In this document: positions 18,342-28,292 of the stretch, in pieces
How positions within the stretch are numbered: the stretch's first letter is position 1
Layout of the letters: every line of letters starts with the position of its first letter
NCBI RefSeq assembly: GCF_004342265.1
Contig: NZ_SMCS01000003.1
Location: 434,001 to 498,000 of the forward strand
DNA length: 64,000 nt
Direction of reading: 5' to 3'
From: Luteibacter rhizovicinus
Lineage (GTDB): Bacteria > Pseudomonadota > Gammaproteobacteria > Xanthomonadales > Rhodanobacteraceae
Position numbers and translations under genes: made by a program
Notes under the pieces: generated by a model
Seen by the model: only the letters and a program-made list of their open reading frames with translations
Told to the model about the DNA's origin: nothing
The model's database searches: none

Positions 18342-20054
18342 CTAAGAATTTTTACCCAGGTACCGGGCGCGTTTCGCAGGCTTGAGAGAAGCCAGATCAA
18401 GCATAACCAATCCGTCGACGCATCCGGAGAAGCCGGGATCCTCGCCGAAGTCAAGAAATTGCACGCCTTCCGGATCGACCAGGTCGACGTACTGGCGATA
18501 AAGCACCGGCAGGGTCACGCCAAGGGCGTCCAGACGATGCTTGAGGCGAACCAGGCCCGTTGCCGGGTCGAGGCCCGCCAGTTCGGCGCGCACGACGTCG
18601 ATGACGGCTGGCGAGATGACGAACGGCTGCCGCGCGGCGGCAAGGCCCGAGACGCCGAAGTAATGCTGATGGGCAGCGGCAATCCATTCGCGGGCTTCGC
18701 GCGGCATGCTGACCGACATGCTCACGGGACCGAACAGGTAGCGCAATTCGGGACGACGCTGCAGATACAGGCCGATGCCCTGCCACAGCTGATCCAGCGC
18801 ACGCGAACGCCAGTACGCCGGAGCGATGAAGCTGCGACCCAGCTCCAGACCCTGCGCCAGGCGCGATTCGAGCGCCGGCGAATAATCGAAGAGGCTCGAC
18901 GTATACAGCGCGGACATGCCCCGCTCGCCGATCAACTTGCCGCCGTGCCCGAAGCGGTACGCACCGACGATGCGCAACGCCTTGGCGTCCCACAGCACAA
19001 GGTGTTCGTAATGCGGATCGTAGGCGTCCAGATCGCGGCGCATGCCGGTCCCCTCGCCCACGCGACGGAACGTCAGCTCGCGCAGACGTCCGATTTCGCG
19101 CAAGGCGGGACTGTCGACCGATCCCTGCAGGAGCAGAATCTGTTTGTTGTCCGGCAGATCGGCCAGCACCTCGGCCTTCGCCAGATCGGCAACGATTCGC
19201 TCGACCGGTTCGGGATGGGCGAGCGGCGTCTGTCCGCCGAAGATCAGGCCGCGATGACGGCCCACGCGATAAACGTGGCGACGCATCAGCTTCGCCGCAC
19301 GCTCGGCGGAACCGCCGCTGCGAAGCTTGAGTTCGTCGGCACCGATCAGCGCGCCGATACGGAAGCCCACGCGCTGACGACGCTGCGCCGTGGCTTCGCG
19401 CGGCAGCATGGCGGTGCCCAGCGGCTTCGCCAGCATCGACAAGCCATAGAACATCGCGGAGTTGCGCGCGGCGATATGCACGGGCAGCACGGGCACGCCC
19501 ATGCGCATGGCGATGCGCGCGAAACCGTCGGACCACTGCCCGTCGCGCACGCCGCCGGGACGGACGCGCGACACTTCGCCGGCAGGGAAAATAACCAGGA
19601 CTTCGTTCGCTTCTAGGGCACGGAAAATACCGCGCATTTTCGACGCTGCGCCCTTGCCGAAGACGTCGACCGGCAACAGCAGCGGGCCGAGTTGCGGCAC
19701 CGCCGCGAGTACGTCGTTACCCAGGATGCGCACATCGCGACGCACCGAACCGATCAACTGCAACAGCGCGATGGCGTCGACCATCCCAAGCGGATGATTC
19801 GCGACGACGATCAGCGGACCTTCGACGGGAATGTTCTCGCGCTCGCGTTCGGTGACGCGGCAGCTGACGCCCAGATAGTCCAGCGTGCGCTCGCAGAAGT
19901 CGAAACCCTGCGCCGTGCCGGCATGATCCAGCGTCTGGTTGAAGCGGGTTTCGTGGGCCAGCTTTTCCAGCATGCCGGCCACGGGCTTGAAGATGCGTGG
20001 ATGCTGCGCCAGCCACGGAATACGATCGGTAAGAGCCTGTTCGATACTCAGCAT
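18342..20054 (-). CDS. Bifunctional acyltransferase: PlsC-type N-domain fused to GNAT-type (OlsB-like) C-domain
   Basis: The 570-residue product starts at ATG 20054 behind AAGGAG 6 nt upstream. Residues about 50-290 form a lysophospholipid-acyltransferase domain with VVANHPLGMVD (His87, Asp93) and FPAGEVSR. Residues about 320-540 resemble the OlsB/hemolysin-type acyl-transferase (LRELTFRRVGEGTG, DPHYEHLVLWD, YLFGPVSMS). This order, acyltransferase first and OlsB-like second, is that described for OlsF, which makes ornithine lipids in one polypeptide. OlsF-like function is an inference. No cysteine pair, membrane helix or partner gene is obvious. Confidence 0.8.
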   Translation of the reverse strand: MLSIEQALTDRIPWLAQHPRIFKPVAGMLEKLAHETRFNQTLDHAGTAQGFDFCERTLDYLGVSCRVTERERENIPVEGPLIVVANHPLGMVDAIALLQLIGSVRRDVRILGNDVLAAVPQLGPLLLPVDVFGKGAASKMRGIFRALEANEVLVIFPAGEVSRVRPGGVRDGQWSDGFARIAMRMGVPVLPVHIAARNSAMFYGLSMLAKPLGTAMLPREATAQRRQRVGFRIGALIGADELKLRSGGSAERAAKLMRRHVYRVGRHRGLIFGGQTPLAHPEPVERIVADLAKAEVLADLPDNKQILLLQGSVDSPALREIGRLRELTFRRVGEGTGMRRDLDAYDPHYEHLVLWDAKALRIVGAYRFGHGGKLIGERGMSALYTSSLFDYSPALESRLAQGLELGRSFIAPAYWRSRALDQLWQGIGLYLQRRPELRYLFGPVSMSVSMPREAREWIAAAHQHYFGVSGLAAARQPFVISPAVIDVVRAELAGLDPATGLVRLKHRLDALGVTLPVLYRQYVDLVDPEGVQFLDFGEDPGFSGCVDGLVMLDLASLKPAKRARYLGKNS

Positions 20055-20305
20055 GACCTGCTCCTTGAATTTGAACGGCCGTCGTGGCCCGGGGCGCATC
20101 TTGCGTGACGGAACATAAAGGCGGACATCCTTTTCGTCGATGTCGCACGAACCGGGTCGTGTATCGGCATGGCTTTGTTTCGCTGGTCCAGACAACCTCC
20201 CCGCCGTACGGCCCATCCCGGCCACTCCCCGGCATGCTGCTGCCCAATTATGACAGCAAGGTGATCGTTAGGGGCCGGATGAGGTCGAAGGGGCCGAAAA
20301 AGCCG

Positions 20306-20914
20306 TCAGACCCCGGTATGCAGGTAGGCGGACAGCCCGGTCAGGAACATCTGCACGGATAGCGCGATGAGGAGCATGCCCATCAGGCGCTCCATGGCCG
20401 TGAGCACGCTTTCGCCCAGCCATTTGAACAGATAAGTGGAGCTCAGCAGGATCACCGCCGTGGCCAGCCACGCCAGGAACAGCGCCATCCCCCACTCGGC
20501 CGTGCGTCCGGGCTGCGAATTGGTCAGGAGCAGCAACGCCGCCATGGCCGACGGCCCGGCCACGCCGGGGATCGCCATGGGCACGATAAAGGGCTCGCCC
20601 TCACCCGGCTTACCGAACACGCCGCCATCGACAGGCGGGAACACCATCCGGATACCGATAAGGAAAAGCACAATGCCGCCGGCGATGCTTACCGACTCCT
20701 GCCGCAGCTGCAGCAATTTGAGGATGTACTGACCGCCGAGCAGAAAGGCCACCAGCACGAACAGCGCGATCAGCAGCTCGCGCACCATGACCTTGCGGCG
20801 CCGCTGCGGAGGCACGTCTTTCAACAGGGCCAGGAACAACGGGATATTGCCCAGCGGGTCCATGATCAGGAACAGCAGGATTCCTGCGGACAACGTGGTC
20901 ATCTGCGCTTCCAT
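20306..20914 (-). CDS. MarC-family integral membrane protein
   Basis: This 202-residue protein has six predicted membrane helices and begins MEAQMTTLSAGILLFLIMDP. The helix-1 segment LIMDPLGNIPLFLALL and the later VPMAIPGVAGPSAM are typical of the MarC/YhgN family, whose transport role is unsettled. The start has AAAGGAGG 9 nt upstream. It is the last gene of grxD-SDR-marC, with only 25 nt after the SDR stop. Confidence 0.9.
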   Translation of the reverse strand: MEAQMTTLSAGILLFLIMDPLGNIPLFLALLKDVPPQRRRKVMVRELLIALFVLVAFLLGGQYILKLLQLRQESVSIAGGIVLFLIGIRMVFPPVDGGVFGKPGEGEPFIVPMAIPGVAGPSAMAALLLLTNSQPGRTAEWGMALFLAWLATAVILLSSTYLFKWLGESVLTAMERLMGMLLIALSVQMFLTGLSAYLHTGV

Positions 20915-20939
20915 GGAATGCTTCCTCCTTTAAGGATGC

Positions 20940-21713
20940 TCAGTGGGCGTCGCGCAGGTTGAGGATGCTGCCGCGAGCGGCGGCACCCCCGGCGGACAGC
21001 AGCCACACCGCCGCCTCGGCGGCTTCGGTCGGCTGCGGTTTCTGCAAGGTGTCTTCGCCGTAATAAGCGGAGCGGCGCAACGACGTGCGCATCGGCATGG
21101 GCAGCAGCGCGTGGATGCGCAGGGTGCCTTTGCCGTTTTCCGCGTGCAGGATCGTGGCCATGCGCTCGAGACCAGCCTTCGACACGCCGTAAGCACCCCA
21201 ATGCGCGCGCGACACCAGGTCCGCGTCGTCGAGCACGAAGACGACAGCGCTGTCCGGCGCCGCATTGAGCAACGGCATGCATGCCTGGGTAAGCGCGAAC
21301 GGCGCCGATACATTGACCTGCATGGCACGCAGCCAATCGTCCGGCTTGTGCATGGCGATGGGCGTCAGCTCGTTGAAATGCGCGGCGGCATGCACGATGC
21401 CGTCGAGCCTGCCCAGGTCCGCCTCGATGCCATCGGCCAGCGCGGCATAGTCGGCCGGCGTCGCGCTTTCCAGATCCAGCGGATGGATCACCGGCTGCGG
21501 GCCACCCAGCGCGACGAGTTCGTCATACAGCTTTTCGAGCGAACGCAGCTTGCGGCCGGAGATCACCACGGTGGCGCCCGCGCGTACCGCGGCGCGGGCC
21601 ACTTCGCCACCAAGGCCACCCGTTACGCCGGTAACCAGGATCACGCGACCGCTCAGCGAGTCCGCCGCGGGCGCGAACTCCGACGGCAGACGCGAGGACA
21701 CAAGCCCGCTCAC
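20940..21713 (-). CDS. Short-chain dehydrogenase/reductase (YciK-like)
   Basis: This 257-residue oxidoreductase has the NAD(P)-binding TGVTGGLGGEVARAA motif near residue 30. Later come the VHAAAHF region (NNAG equivalent) and the active-site YGVSK (Tyr and Lys spaced by three) near residue 175. The sequence around AHWGAYGVSKAGLERMA resembles YciK. The start is a GTG at 21713 overlapping the grxD stop (GTGA), with GGAG 8 nt upstream; frames from 21788 would extend into grxD and were rejected. The substrate is unknown. Confidence 0.88.
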   Translation of the reverse strand: MSGLVSSRLPSEFAPAADSLSGRVILVTGVTGGLGGEVARAAVRAGATVVISGRKLRSLEKLYDELVALGGPQPVIHPLDLESATPADYAALADGIEADLGRLDGIVHAAAHFNELTPIAMHKPDDWLRAMQVNVSAPFALTQACMPLLNAAPDSAVVFVLDDADLVSRAHWGAYGVSKAGLERMATILHAENGKGTLRIHALLPMPMRTSLRRSAYYGEDTLQKPQPTEAAEAAVWLLSAGGAAARGSILNLRDAH

Positions 21714-22033
21714 GAATCCTGCTCCGACACATCGGCCGCCATGCGCTTCAGCTCGCCCGCCTTGTGTAAATCCTCGATGATGTCGCACCCGCCGATCAGT
21801 TCACCCTGGATGAACAATTGCGGGAAGGTCGGCCAGTTCGAATACTGCGGCAGGCTGGCGCGGATCTGCGGTTCTTCCAGCACGTTGACCGCGAAGAAGG
21901 CTGCACCGGCGGCTTCCAGAGCCTGGACGGCGCGGCTGGAGAATCCGCACATGGGGAATTCCGGCGTGCCCTTCATGAAAAGAACGATGGGATGATCTTT
22001 CATGATGCGCTTGATTTGATCGACAACGTCCAT
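21710..22033 (-). CDS. grxD: Monothiol glutaredoxin (Grx4 type)
   Basis: This 107-residue monothiol glutaredoxin, which binds and delivers [2Fe-2S] clusters, has the signature CGFS at residues 29-32, TFPQLFIQGELIGGCD, and a Lys in FMKGTP that contacts glutathione. The length and start (ATG 22033) are standard. It leads the grxD-SDR-marC operon and is divergent from sodB, so iron and oxidative-stress functions share this intergenic region. Confidence 0.96.
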   Translation of the reverse strand: MDVVDQIKRIMKDHPIVLFMKGTPEFPMCGFSSRAVQALEAAGAAFFAVNVLEEPQIRASLPQYSNWPTFPQLFIQGELIGGCDIIEDLHKAGELKRMAADVSEQDS

Positions 22034-22139
22034 AGCTCAAATTCATCATTAGAATGCTGATAGTCCCGTAGTGTAGCAGTGAGCGCACCCGCGCCCTGCT
22101 CCGCTTATTCAACCCCAGCCAACGCTAAGGAGTCCCCTG

Positions 22140-22718
22140 ATGGCGATCGAGCTTCCCCCGCTTCCCTATGAAAAGAACGCCCTCGAGCCGAATATTTCGG
22201 CCGAGACGCTCGAGTACCACTACGGCAAGCATCATCAGGCGTATGTGACCAATCTCAACAACCTCATCAAGGGTACGGAGTTCGAGAACGCCGGCCTTGT
22301 CGACATCGTGAAGAAGTCGTCGGGCGGTATTTTCAACAACGCGGCCCAGGTCTGGAACCACACGTTCTACTGGAATTCGATGTCGCCCAAGTCGACGGGC
22401 GCACCCAGCGGCAAGCTGGCCGATGCCATCGACAAGGCCTTCGGTTCGTTCGACAAGTTCAAGGAAGAATTCACCAAGAGCGCCGTCGGCAACTTCGGCT
22501 CTGGCTGGACCTGGCTGGTGCAGCGCCCGGATGGCTCGCTCGGCATCGTCAACACGTCGAACGCCGCCACGCCGATCACCGGCAGCGACAAGCCGCTGTT
22601 CACCGCCGACGTGTGGGAACACGCTTACTACATCGACTACCGCAACGCCCGTCCGAAGTATCTGGAGGCGTTCTGGAACCTGGTCAACTGGGAATTCGCG
22701 GCCAGCAACCTGGCCTGA
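22140..22718 (+). CDS. sodB: Iron superoxide dismutase
   Basis: It dismutates superoxide in the cytoplasm. The 192-residue product has the four metal ligands His27, His74 ([10 protein letters not shown]), Asp157 and His161 (DVWEHAYY). The [11 protein letters not shown] segment is characteristic of the iron rather than the manganese form. The start ATG at 22140 follows an AAGGAG box. It is divergent from grxD and ends in a strong terminator. Confidence 0.97.
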   Translation: MAIELPPLPYEKNALEPNISAETLEYHYGKHHQAYVTNLNNLIKGTEFENAGLVDIVKKSSGGIFNNAAQVWNHTFYWNSMSPKSTGAPSGKLADAIDKAFGSFDKFKEEFTKSAVGNFGSGWTWLVQRPDGSLGIVNTSNAATPITGSDKPLFTADVWEHAYYIDYRNARPKYLEAFWNLVNWEFAASNLA

Positions 22719-22723
22719 TTCCG

Positions 22724-22755
22724 AAAAAAAGGGCGGCCTCGGCCGCCCTTTTTTT
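22724..22755. terminator. Terminator after sodB
   Basis: The 8-bp stem GGGCGGCC/GGCCGCCC with a 2-nt loop is followed by 7 T; an A-run upstream means it could also act on minus-strand transcripts. Confidence 0.92.
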
Positions 22756-22803
22756 GCCATGAATTTACTCAGGATATTGATCCCTGATCTCTGCTCTCTG
22801 CTC

Positions 22804-22942
22804 TCTGTGGGAGCGCGCCTGCGCGCGAAAGCCTACGGAGCGAGGAAGCCCGATACTCGCATCGCAAGCCCAAACTACAGGCTACGGATGTCACGAACGG
22901 CATCTCCGCTCCGTAGGCTTTCGCGCGCAGGCGCGCTCCCAC
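22804..22942. repeat. Palindromic intergenic element, copy A
   Basis: About 36-bp terminal inverted repeats (core GGGAGCGCGCCTGCGCGC, then GAAAGCCTACGGAGCG) flank a roughly 65-bp centre. The element lies between convergent sodB and purK. The centre is homologous to those of copies B (28747-28893, same orientation) and C (34267-34414, inverted). Confidence 0.85.
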
Positions 22943-22967
22943 GGAAGGGCAAGAAGCAGACGCCCGC

Positions 22968-24122
22968 TCAGCCCAGCAAATCAACCGCCGGCTGCGCCTG
23001 CTCTTCCCGCCCAAGCGCTCCGGCAATACTCACCAGCCGCTCGCGCAGCGAGCCGGCATCCGGCGCGCAAATCGTCGCGTGACCCACCTTCCGGCCGACG
23101 CGCGCTTCCTTGCCGTAGTCGTGCCAGTGACCGTCGACCGCTTCCAGCACCGGACGCGCATCGGGCATGTCGCCGATCCAGTTGAACATCGCCGCGCAGC
23201 CGCGCGCTCCCGTATCGCCCAGCGGCATGCCGAGTACGGCGCGAATGTGATTTTCGAACTGGCTGGTATGCGCGCCTTCGATGGTCCAGTGCCCCGAGTT
23301 ATGCACTCGCGGCGCCATTTCGTTGCCCAGCAGCTCGCCGTTGCGGACGAAAAGCTCCAGCGCGAAAACGCCAACGTAATTCAGGCGCTCGGCCAGCGTC
23401 CGCGCATGAGCGGTCGCGGCTTCGTGCAGCGCGTCGGACGTATCCGGCGCCGGTGCCAGGCTAAGCGACAGCACGCCGTCGGTATGCCAGTTGCGCGTCA
23501 GCGGCCAGATGCGGAATTCGCCATGGCGGCCACGCACCGCCACGACGGAAAGCTCCCGCTCGAACGGCACGAACGCTTCCAGAATCAGCCCATGGGCCGC
23601 CGCGGGCGCGCCCAGCGCTTCCCATGCGGCATCGGCGTCCGCCGCCGAACGCAGCCGGAACTGCCCTTTGCCGTCATAGCCCAGGCGTCGCGTCTTCAGA
23701 ATGGCCGGCGCACCGACCACAGCCAGGGCGCGGTCAAGGTCTTCGCGGGTATCCACCGGCATGAATTCCGGCGTATTCAGGCCGCATTCGCGGAAAAGCG
23801 TCTTTTCGGCAAGACGGTCCTGCGCGATAGCCAACGCCTGCGGCGCCGGGAATACGCCGACCTGGCTGGCCAATCGCTCGGCCGTCTCGGCCGGCACGTT
23901 CTCGAAATCGAAGGTCACGACGTCGACCTGCGAGGCGAAGTCAGCCAGCGCGGCATCGTCGTTCCAGTCGGCGACCAGCAACTGGGTCACCTGACCGGCG
24001 CAAGCATCCGCCGAGCTGTCGACGACCAGCGTACGCACCCCGAGCGGCGCGGCGGCGATGCTGAGCATACGGGCCAGCTGGCCGCCGCCCAGAATGCCCA
24101 CTACGGGAAGGCGGCGGGTCAC
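22968..24122 (-). CDS. purK: 5-(carboxyamino)imidazole ribonucleotide synthase
   Basis: PurK is the ATP-grasp enzyme that carboxylates AIR to N5-CAIR in purine synthesis. The 384-residue product begins [20 protein letters not shown], with a GTG at 24122 overlapping the purE stop (GTGA). ATP-grasp features include [31 protein letters not shown] and [13 protein letters not shown] longer open frame continues upstream through purE in the wrong frame and is not real. Confidence 0.96.
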   Translation of the reverse strand: MTRRLPVVGILGGGQLARMLSIAAAPLGVRTLVVDSSADACAGQVTQLLVADWNDDAALADFASQVDVVTFDFENVPAETAERLASQVGVFPAPQALAIAQDRLAEKTLFRECGLNTPEFMPVDTREDLDRALAVVGAPAILKTRRLGYDGKGQFRLRSAADADAAWEALGAPAAAHGLILEAFVPFERELSVVAVRGRHGEFRIWPLTRNWHTDGVLSLSLAPAPDTSDALHEAATAHARTLAERLNYVGVFALELFVRNGELLGNEMAPRVHNSGHWTIEGAHTSQFENHIRAVLGMPLGDTGARGCAAMFNWIGDMPDARPVLEAVDGHWHDYGKEARVGRKVGHATICAPDAGSLRERLVSIAGALGREEQAQPAVDLLG

Positions 24123-24634
24123 TTGCGCGGGTCCGGGTTGTCCAGCACGGTCTGGGTCTGTTCGTCGCGGAACGCGTCGAGCGCGGCGGCAACCGCGGGA
24201 TCGTGCAGGGCGAGTACCGAGGCCGCCATCAGGGCGGCGTTGATCGCGCCAGCCCGGCCGATAGCCAGCGTACCTACGGGCACGCCCGCCGGCATCTGGG
24301 CGATCGACAGCAGGGAATCCATGCCGTTCAGCGCCTTGGACTGCACCGGCACGCCGAAAACCGGAAGACGGGTCTTGGCCGAGATCATGCCCGGGAGGTG
24401 GGCTGCCCCGCCCGCGCCGGCGATGATGACCTGGATTCCCCGGCCGATCGCGGTGTCCGCGTAGTCGAAGAGCAGGTCCGGCGTCCGGTGCGCCGAGACG
24501 ACGCGAACCTCGTGCACGATGCCCAGCCGGGTCAGGGTGGCGGAGGCATGCTCCATCGTTTCCCAGTCCGAACGCGAACCCATTACCACGCCGACACGCG
24601 GTGCCGTCGCCTCGTCTGCTGCATTGGAAGTCAT
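24119..24634 (-). CDS. purE: N5-carboxyaminoimidazole ribonucleotide mutase
   Basis: PurE converts N5-CAIR to CAIR, the step after PurK. The 171-residue product from ATG 24634 contains [22 protein letters not shown] and the GGAAHLPGM segment of class I PurE. An in-frame TTG 15 nt upstream is a less likely start. It forms a tightly coupled purE-purK pair and is divergent from the Trm112-like gene. Confidence 0.96.
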   Translation of the reverse strand: MTSNAADEATAPRVGVVMGSRSDWETMEHASATLTRLGIVHEVRVVSAHRTPDLLFDYADTAIGRGIQVIIAGAGGAAHLPGMISAKTRLPVFGVPVQSKALNGMDSLLSIAQMPAGVPVGTLAIGRAGAINAALMAASVLALHDPAVAAALDAFRDEQTQTVLDNPDPRK

Positions 24635-24705
24635 GGCCGGAGCACCCAAAAATCGCTATTGTAAGGACATTCCCGGCTACAGGCATGGGCTAGACAGCCC
24701 ACCAT

Positions 24706-24996
24706 ATGGACAAGCGTCTCCTAGACATCCTCTGCTGCCCGGTCAGCAAGCGCCCTCTGCGCCCTTTGACGACCGCTGAACTCGAATCCCTCAACGCCGC
24801 CATTCGCGCCGATTCCGTCGATACGGTGGCGGGCGAACGTGTCGTCGAAGCCCTGGGCGAAGGTCTGGTAACCACCGACGTCAAAGTAATCTATCGTGTG
24901 GACGACGGCATTCCTGTCATGCTGCCCGAGCAGGGTATCGGCACCACCCAGCTCAATGGCTTTCCATCGGCCGCGGGTGTTGCACAGAATCCGTGA
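24706..24996 (+). CDS. Trm112/YcaR-family protein (UPF0434)
   Basis: This 96-residue protein begins MDKRLLDILCCPVSKRPL and ends the domain with VDDGIPVMLPE, both typical of the Trm112-like UPF0434 family. The second Cys of the usual CPxC zinc knuckle is Ser here and the distal Cys pair is absent, while an insertion of about 20 residues occupies the middle. It therefore probably does not bind zinc in the standard way; I believe xanthomonad homologues share this. A role as an activator of a methyltransferase or another enzyme is only inferred. Confidence 0.85.
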   Translation: MDKRLLDILCCPVSKRPLRPLTTAELESLNAAIRADSVDTVAGERVVEALGEGLVTTDVKVIYRVDDGIPVMLPEQGIGTTQLNGFPSAAGVAQNP

Positions 24997-25073
24997 CCGT
25001 GGTCACAACTGAAGTTCGAACTGCCCGGACAATGAGTTTCCGGGCGGGGGCCAAGCAAAATCCAGGGTGAGCG

Positions 25074-27371
25074 ATGAGTAACGCCAGCGAGCCGTCCAAC
25101 GTCGTTGACCTGAGCCAGCGGCTCGACCCGCGGAGCGAGCGCGTGGGCGCTCTCCTCGTCACCGTTCGCGGCATCGCCACCAAGCGGCTGCACGCGCTTG
25201 CCAGCAACATGTTCGAGAACATCGACGACGCCTTGTTCGACCTGGCCGAAAAAGCCGAGAACAATGCGGCCCAGACCCAGTTCTTCGACGGCATGCGCGA
25301 AGTTCGCAAAAAGCGGGCGATCGTCGAACGCACCTTCCTCGGCCAGGTCGCTCGCGACCTCGCCGATTTCTCCACCGGCCGCCTGCGCAGCACGGATGGC
25401 GAAGGCTCCTCGCGTCCGCCCGCGAACGTCGAACTCAGCCTCGTCGGCGAGAGCGAACTGGAAGAAACGCTGGCCATCACCAGCATGATCGGCAAGAACG
25501 AGTCGCGCCTGGCGCGCGCCCTTTTCGCCGTGAATCAGCGCCTGTCCGTCATCTGCGGCGGCAATCGCATGGACGACGCCACGAACCCGGTGGGTCCGGC
25601 ATCGCTGGCCAACGCATTCAAGCAGGCCATGCGCGAGCTGACCGTCGAGGTCCGCGTCCGCCTCATCATCTACAAGCTCTTCGACCGTTATGTGCTTGCC
25701 GGTATCGACGAGCTCTACGACGACATCAATAACGAACTGGCGAACGCCGGTGTGTTGCCGCAGCTGCGGCACGAAGTGGCCGGCCGACGCACCGACGCGC
25801 CGACACCCAGCTCCGTTGCGTCCGGCGAAGCTCGCCCTGTCGCCGGTGCCAGTGCCGATCATGGCGCCCCCATTACCGACGCGGCCGCCGCCGAATTCAT
25901 GCAGTCGCTGCATGCGCTGTTCATCGCGCGCCGCGGTGCGATGCACGATGGCCTCGTTGCCGCGGCCCCGGTACCGACGGGTCCGATGCCCAGTGCAGCG
26001 GAGCTGCTCGGCGCACTGACGCTGTTGCAAAGCCAGATCGCCAGCCTGCCGCTCGCGAGCGGGCCGATCGTGACGCAGGCCGACGTCTCCCGGGATGTTG
26101 CCCACCTGAAGGAACAACTGCTCACGCAGATCGGGCAGTTGCGCGGCCAGAGCTCCGCCCAGGTATCGGGCGTGGACGAGGACACCATCGATCTGGTGGG
26201 CATGCTCTTCGAGTTCATCCTCGAGGATCACAACCTGCCCGCCGAAATGCAGGTCCTGCTTGCACGTCTGCAGATCCCCTACCTCAAGGTCGCCCTGCTC
26301 GACCGGCGCATGTTCGCGCACAAGTCTCATCCGGCGCGGCAACTGCTCGATGCCCTGGCGGATGCCGCCAAGGGCTGGTCCACCGAATCCGATCGCGATG
26401 GGCGCCTGTTCGACAAGACGAAGTCCATCGTCGAACAGCTGCTGCACGACTTCGACGACGACGTCGACATCTTCAATCGTCTGGCCACCGAGCTTCAGGA
26501 ATTCCTCGACGTCAGCCGCCGCCGTGCGGAACTGGCCGAACAGCGCGTCGCCGAATCCACCCGTGGCCGCGAGAAACTGGAGCAGGCGCGTCGCCGCGCC
26601 GCGCAGGAAATCGTCGGTCGCATTGGCGAAGAGTCGCTGCCGCCGCTGATCTACGGCGTGCTGACTCGCGCCTGGGCCAACTACATTGTCCTCACCCTGC
26701 TCCGCCAGGGCGAGGACTCCAACGAATTCCGCGAATCGCTGCGCTTTATCGCCGACTTCATCACCAGCGCACGCCCGGCTCACGATGCGGCCGACCGCCG
26801 CGAACTTCGCCTGATGCTACCCGGCATCGAGCGTTCGCTGCGCAAGGGACTCGCCAGCGTCGCGTTCCAGGACGCCGATACCGAACAGCTCCTCGGCCAG
26901 TTGCACGCCTTCTACCGGCAGCAGTTGGGCGAAACGGCGACCGATGCCGACTCCGAAACGATCATCGCCAGTGTCATGCCGCTGCCCGACGCCATTGCCG
27001 CCATCGACGTACCCGTCGTCGAGCCGGTCGAGGAAGACGAGGCCGACACACTGTCCGATGAAGCCTTCGACGAACGTTATCTCGCCCAGGCCCGCGAACT
27101 GAAGGTCGGTCAGTGGCTGGAATTCGTCGCCGAGGACGGTGCTGCCGAACGCGCCAAGCTTTCGTGGGTCAGCCCGATCAGCGGGCGCTATCTCTTCGTC
27201 AATCGCCGCGGCCTCAAGGTCGCGGACCACAGCCTTGCCGGCCTTGCCGCCGCCTTCGGCTCGGGCGCGGCACGGGTCCTCGACTCGTCGCTGCTCTTCG
27301 ATCGCGCGATGGATGCCATCGTCGAACGTCTGCGCAAGCCCGAACCCGCTCCGGAATCGACTACCGAATGA
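25074..27371 (+). CDS. DUF1631-family protein
   Basis: This large cytoplasmic protein (765 residues) belongs to the DUF1631 family, of unknown function and widespread in beta- and gammaproteobacteria. The N-terminus is helical (LHALASNMFENIDDALFDLA). The middle contains IYKLFDRYVLAGIDELYDDIN, and the C-terminal part has LKVGQWLEFV and RAKLSWVSPISGRYLFVNR, which recalls a PilZ-like beta barrel. A long Ala-rich linker lies near residues 235-300. Its stop overlaps the nadC start (ATGA). Confidence 0.85.
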   Translation: MSNASEPSNVVDLSQRLDPRSERVGALLVTVRGIATKRLHALASNMFENIDDALFDLAEKAENNAAQTQFFDGMREVRKKRAIVERTFLGQVARDLADFSTGRLRSTDGEGSSRPPANVELSLVGESELEETLAITSMIGKNESRLARALFAVNQRLSVICGGNRMDDATNPVGPASLANAFKQAMRELTVEVRVRLIIYKLFDRYVLAGIDELYDDINNELANAGVLPQLRHEVAGRRTDAPTPSSVASGEARPVAGASADHGAPITDAAAAEFMQSLHALFIARRGAMHDGLVAAAPVPTGPMPSAAELLGALTLLQSQIASLPLASGPIVTQADVSRDVAHLKEQLLTQIGQLRGQSSAQVSGVDEDTIDLVGMLFEFILEDHNLPAEMQVLLARLQIPYLKVALLDRRMFAHKSHPARQLLDALADAAKGWSTESDRDGRLFDKTKSIVEQLLHDFDDDVDIFNRLATELQEFLDVSRRRAELAEQRVAESTRGREKLEQARRRAAQEIVGRIGEESLPPLIYGVLTRAWANYIVLTLLRQGEDSNEFRESLRFIADFITSARPAHDAADRRELRLMLPGIERSLRKGLASVAFQDADTEQLLGQLHAFYRQQLGETATDADSETIIASVMPLPDAIAAIDVPVVEPVEEDEADTLSDEAFDERYLAQARELKVGQWLEFVAEDGAAERAKLSWVSPISGRYLFVNRRGLKVADHSLAGLAAAFGSGAARVLDSSLLFDRAMDAIVERLRKPEPAPESTTE

Positions 27372-28243
27372 CCGTAAGCAATGTCTCCGCACTGGCGGAC
27401 GCCCTGCCTTCCGCCGCGCAGATCCATGCCGACGTCGAGCGCGCCCTCGCCGAAGATATCGGTAGCGGCGACGCCACCGCCGACCTGCTGCCGGCCGATG
27501 GCCGCGCTACCGCCGTACTTACCTGCCGCGAAAACGCGGTGCTGGCCGGCACGGCTTGGTTCGATGCCTGCTTTCGTCAGCTGGACCCGTCCGTACGCAT
27601 TACCTGGAACGCCGTCGATGGCGACCGCGTGCCTGCGGGGAGCCGCCTTTGCGAACTCCACGGACTGGCCCGTGCGCTGGTCACGGCCGAGCGCTCCGCC
27701 CTGAATTTCCTGCAACTGCTATCGGCGACGGCCACGGTGACGGCGCGTTACGTCGACGCCCTCGCCGGTACGCGCACCCGCATACTCGACACGCGCAAGA
27801 CGCTGCCTGGCTTGCGTCTCGCACAGAAGTACGCCGTGCGCTGCGGCGGCGGCGTCAATCATCGCGTCGGCCTGTTCGATGCGATGCTGGTCAAGGAAAA
27901 CCATATCGCCGCAGCGGGCGGCATCGCAGCCGCCGTGCGCATCGGCCGGCAGAAGCATCCCGGCCTGTTGCTGGAAGTGGAAGTCGAAAACCACGCGGAA
28001 CTCGAAGAAGCGCTGGCCGCCGGCGTCGACCGCGTGATGCTGGACAACTTCACGCCGTCCCAGCTCATGGAGGCCGTGCGCTTCGTCGACGGACGCGTCT
28101 CGCTGGAGGTTTCCGGCAACGTGGAAATCGACACCATCCGCGCCATTGCCGACACGGGTGTCGATTTCATCTCCAGCGGCGCCCTGACCAAGCACGTCCG
28201 GGCCATCGATCTGTCGCTTCGACTCAGCATGGACGCTCAATAA
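27368..28243 (+). CDS. nadC: Nicotinate-nucleotide pyrophosphorylase (carboxylating)
   Basis: NadC makes nicotinate mononucleotide from quinolinate and PRPP in NAD synthesis. The 291-residue product starts at ATG 27368, overlapping the DUF1631 stop. Signature segments are EDIGSGDATADLLP, ERSALNFLQLLS, DTRKTLPGLRLAQKYAV, GGGVNHRVGLFDAMLVKENH and EVEVENHAELEEAL. The frame is open further upstream inside the DUF1631 gene, but the family start is the one given. Confidence 0.97.
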   Translation: MTVSNVSALADALPSAAQIHADVERALAEDIGSGDATADLLPADGRATAVLTCRENAVLAGTAWFDACFRQLDPSVRITWNAVDGDRVPAGSRLCELHGLARALVTAERSALNFLQLLSATATVTARYVDALAGTRTRILDTRKTLPGLRLAQKYAVRCGGGVNHRVGLFDAMLVKENHIAAAGGIAAAVRIGRQKHPGLLLEVEVENHAELEEALAAGVDRVMLDNFTPSQLMEAVRFVDGRVSLEVSGNVEIDTIRAIADTGVDFISSGALTKHVRAIDLSLRLSMDAQ

Positions 28244-28292
28244 CGCGAGCTGTGCCCTTGCGACGCGTCGCCGGCGACCACACACTCGAGTC

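Noticed and set aside
22968-24686. A 572-codon frame that would fuse an N-terminal extension to PurK
   Set aside because: The extra part runs through purE in the wrong frame. The purE frame and the GTGA coupling fix the purK start at 24122.
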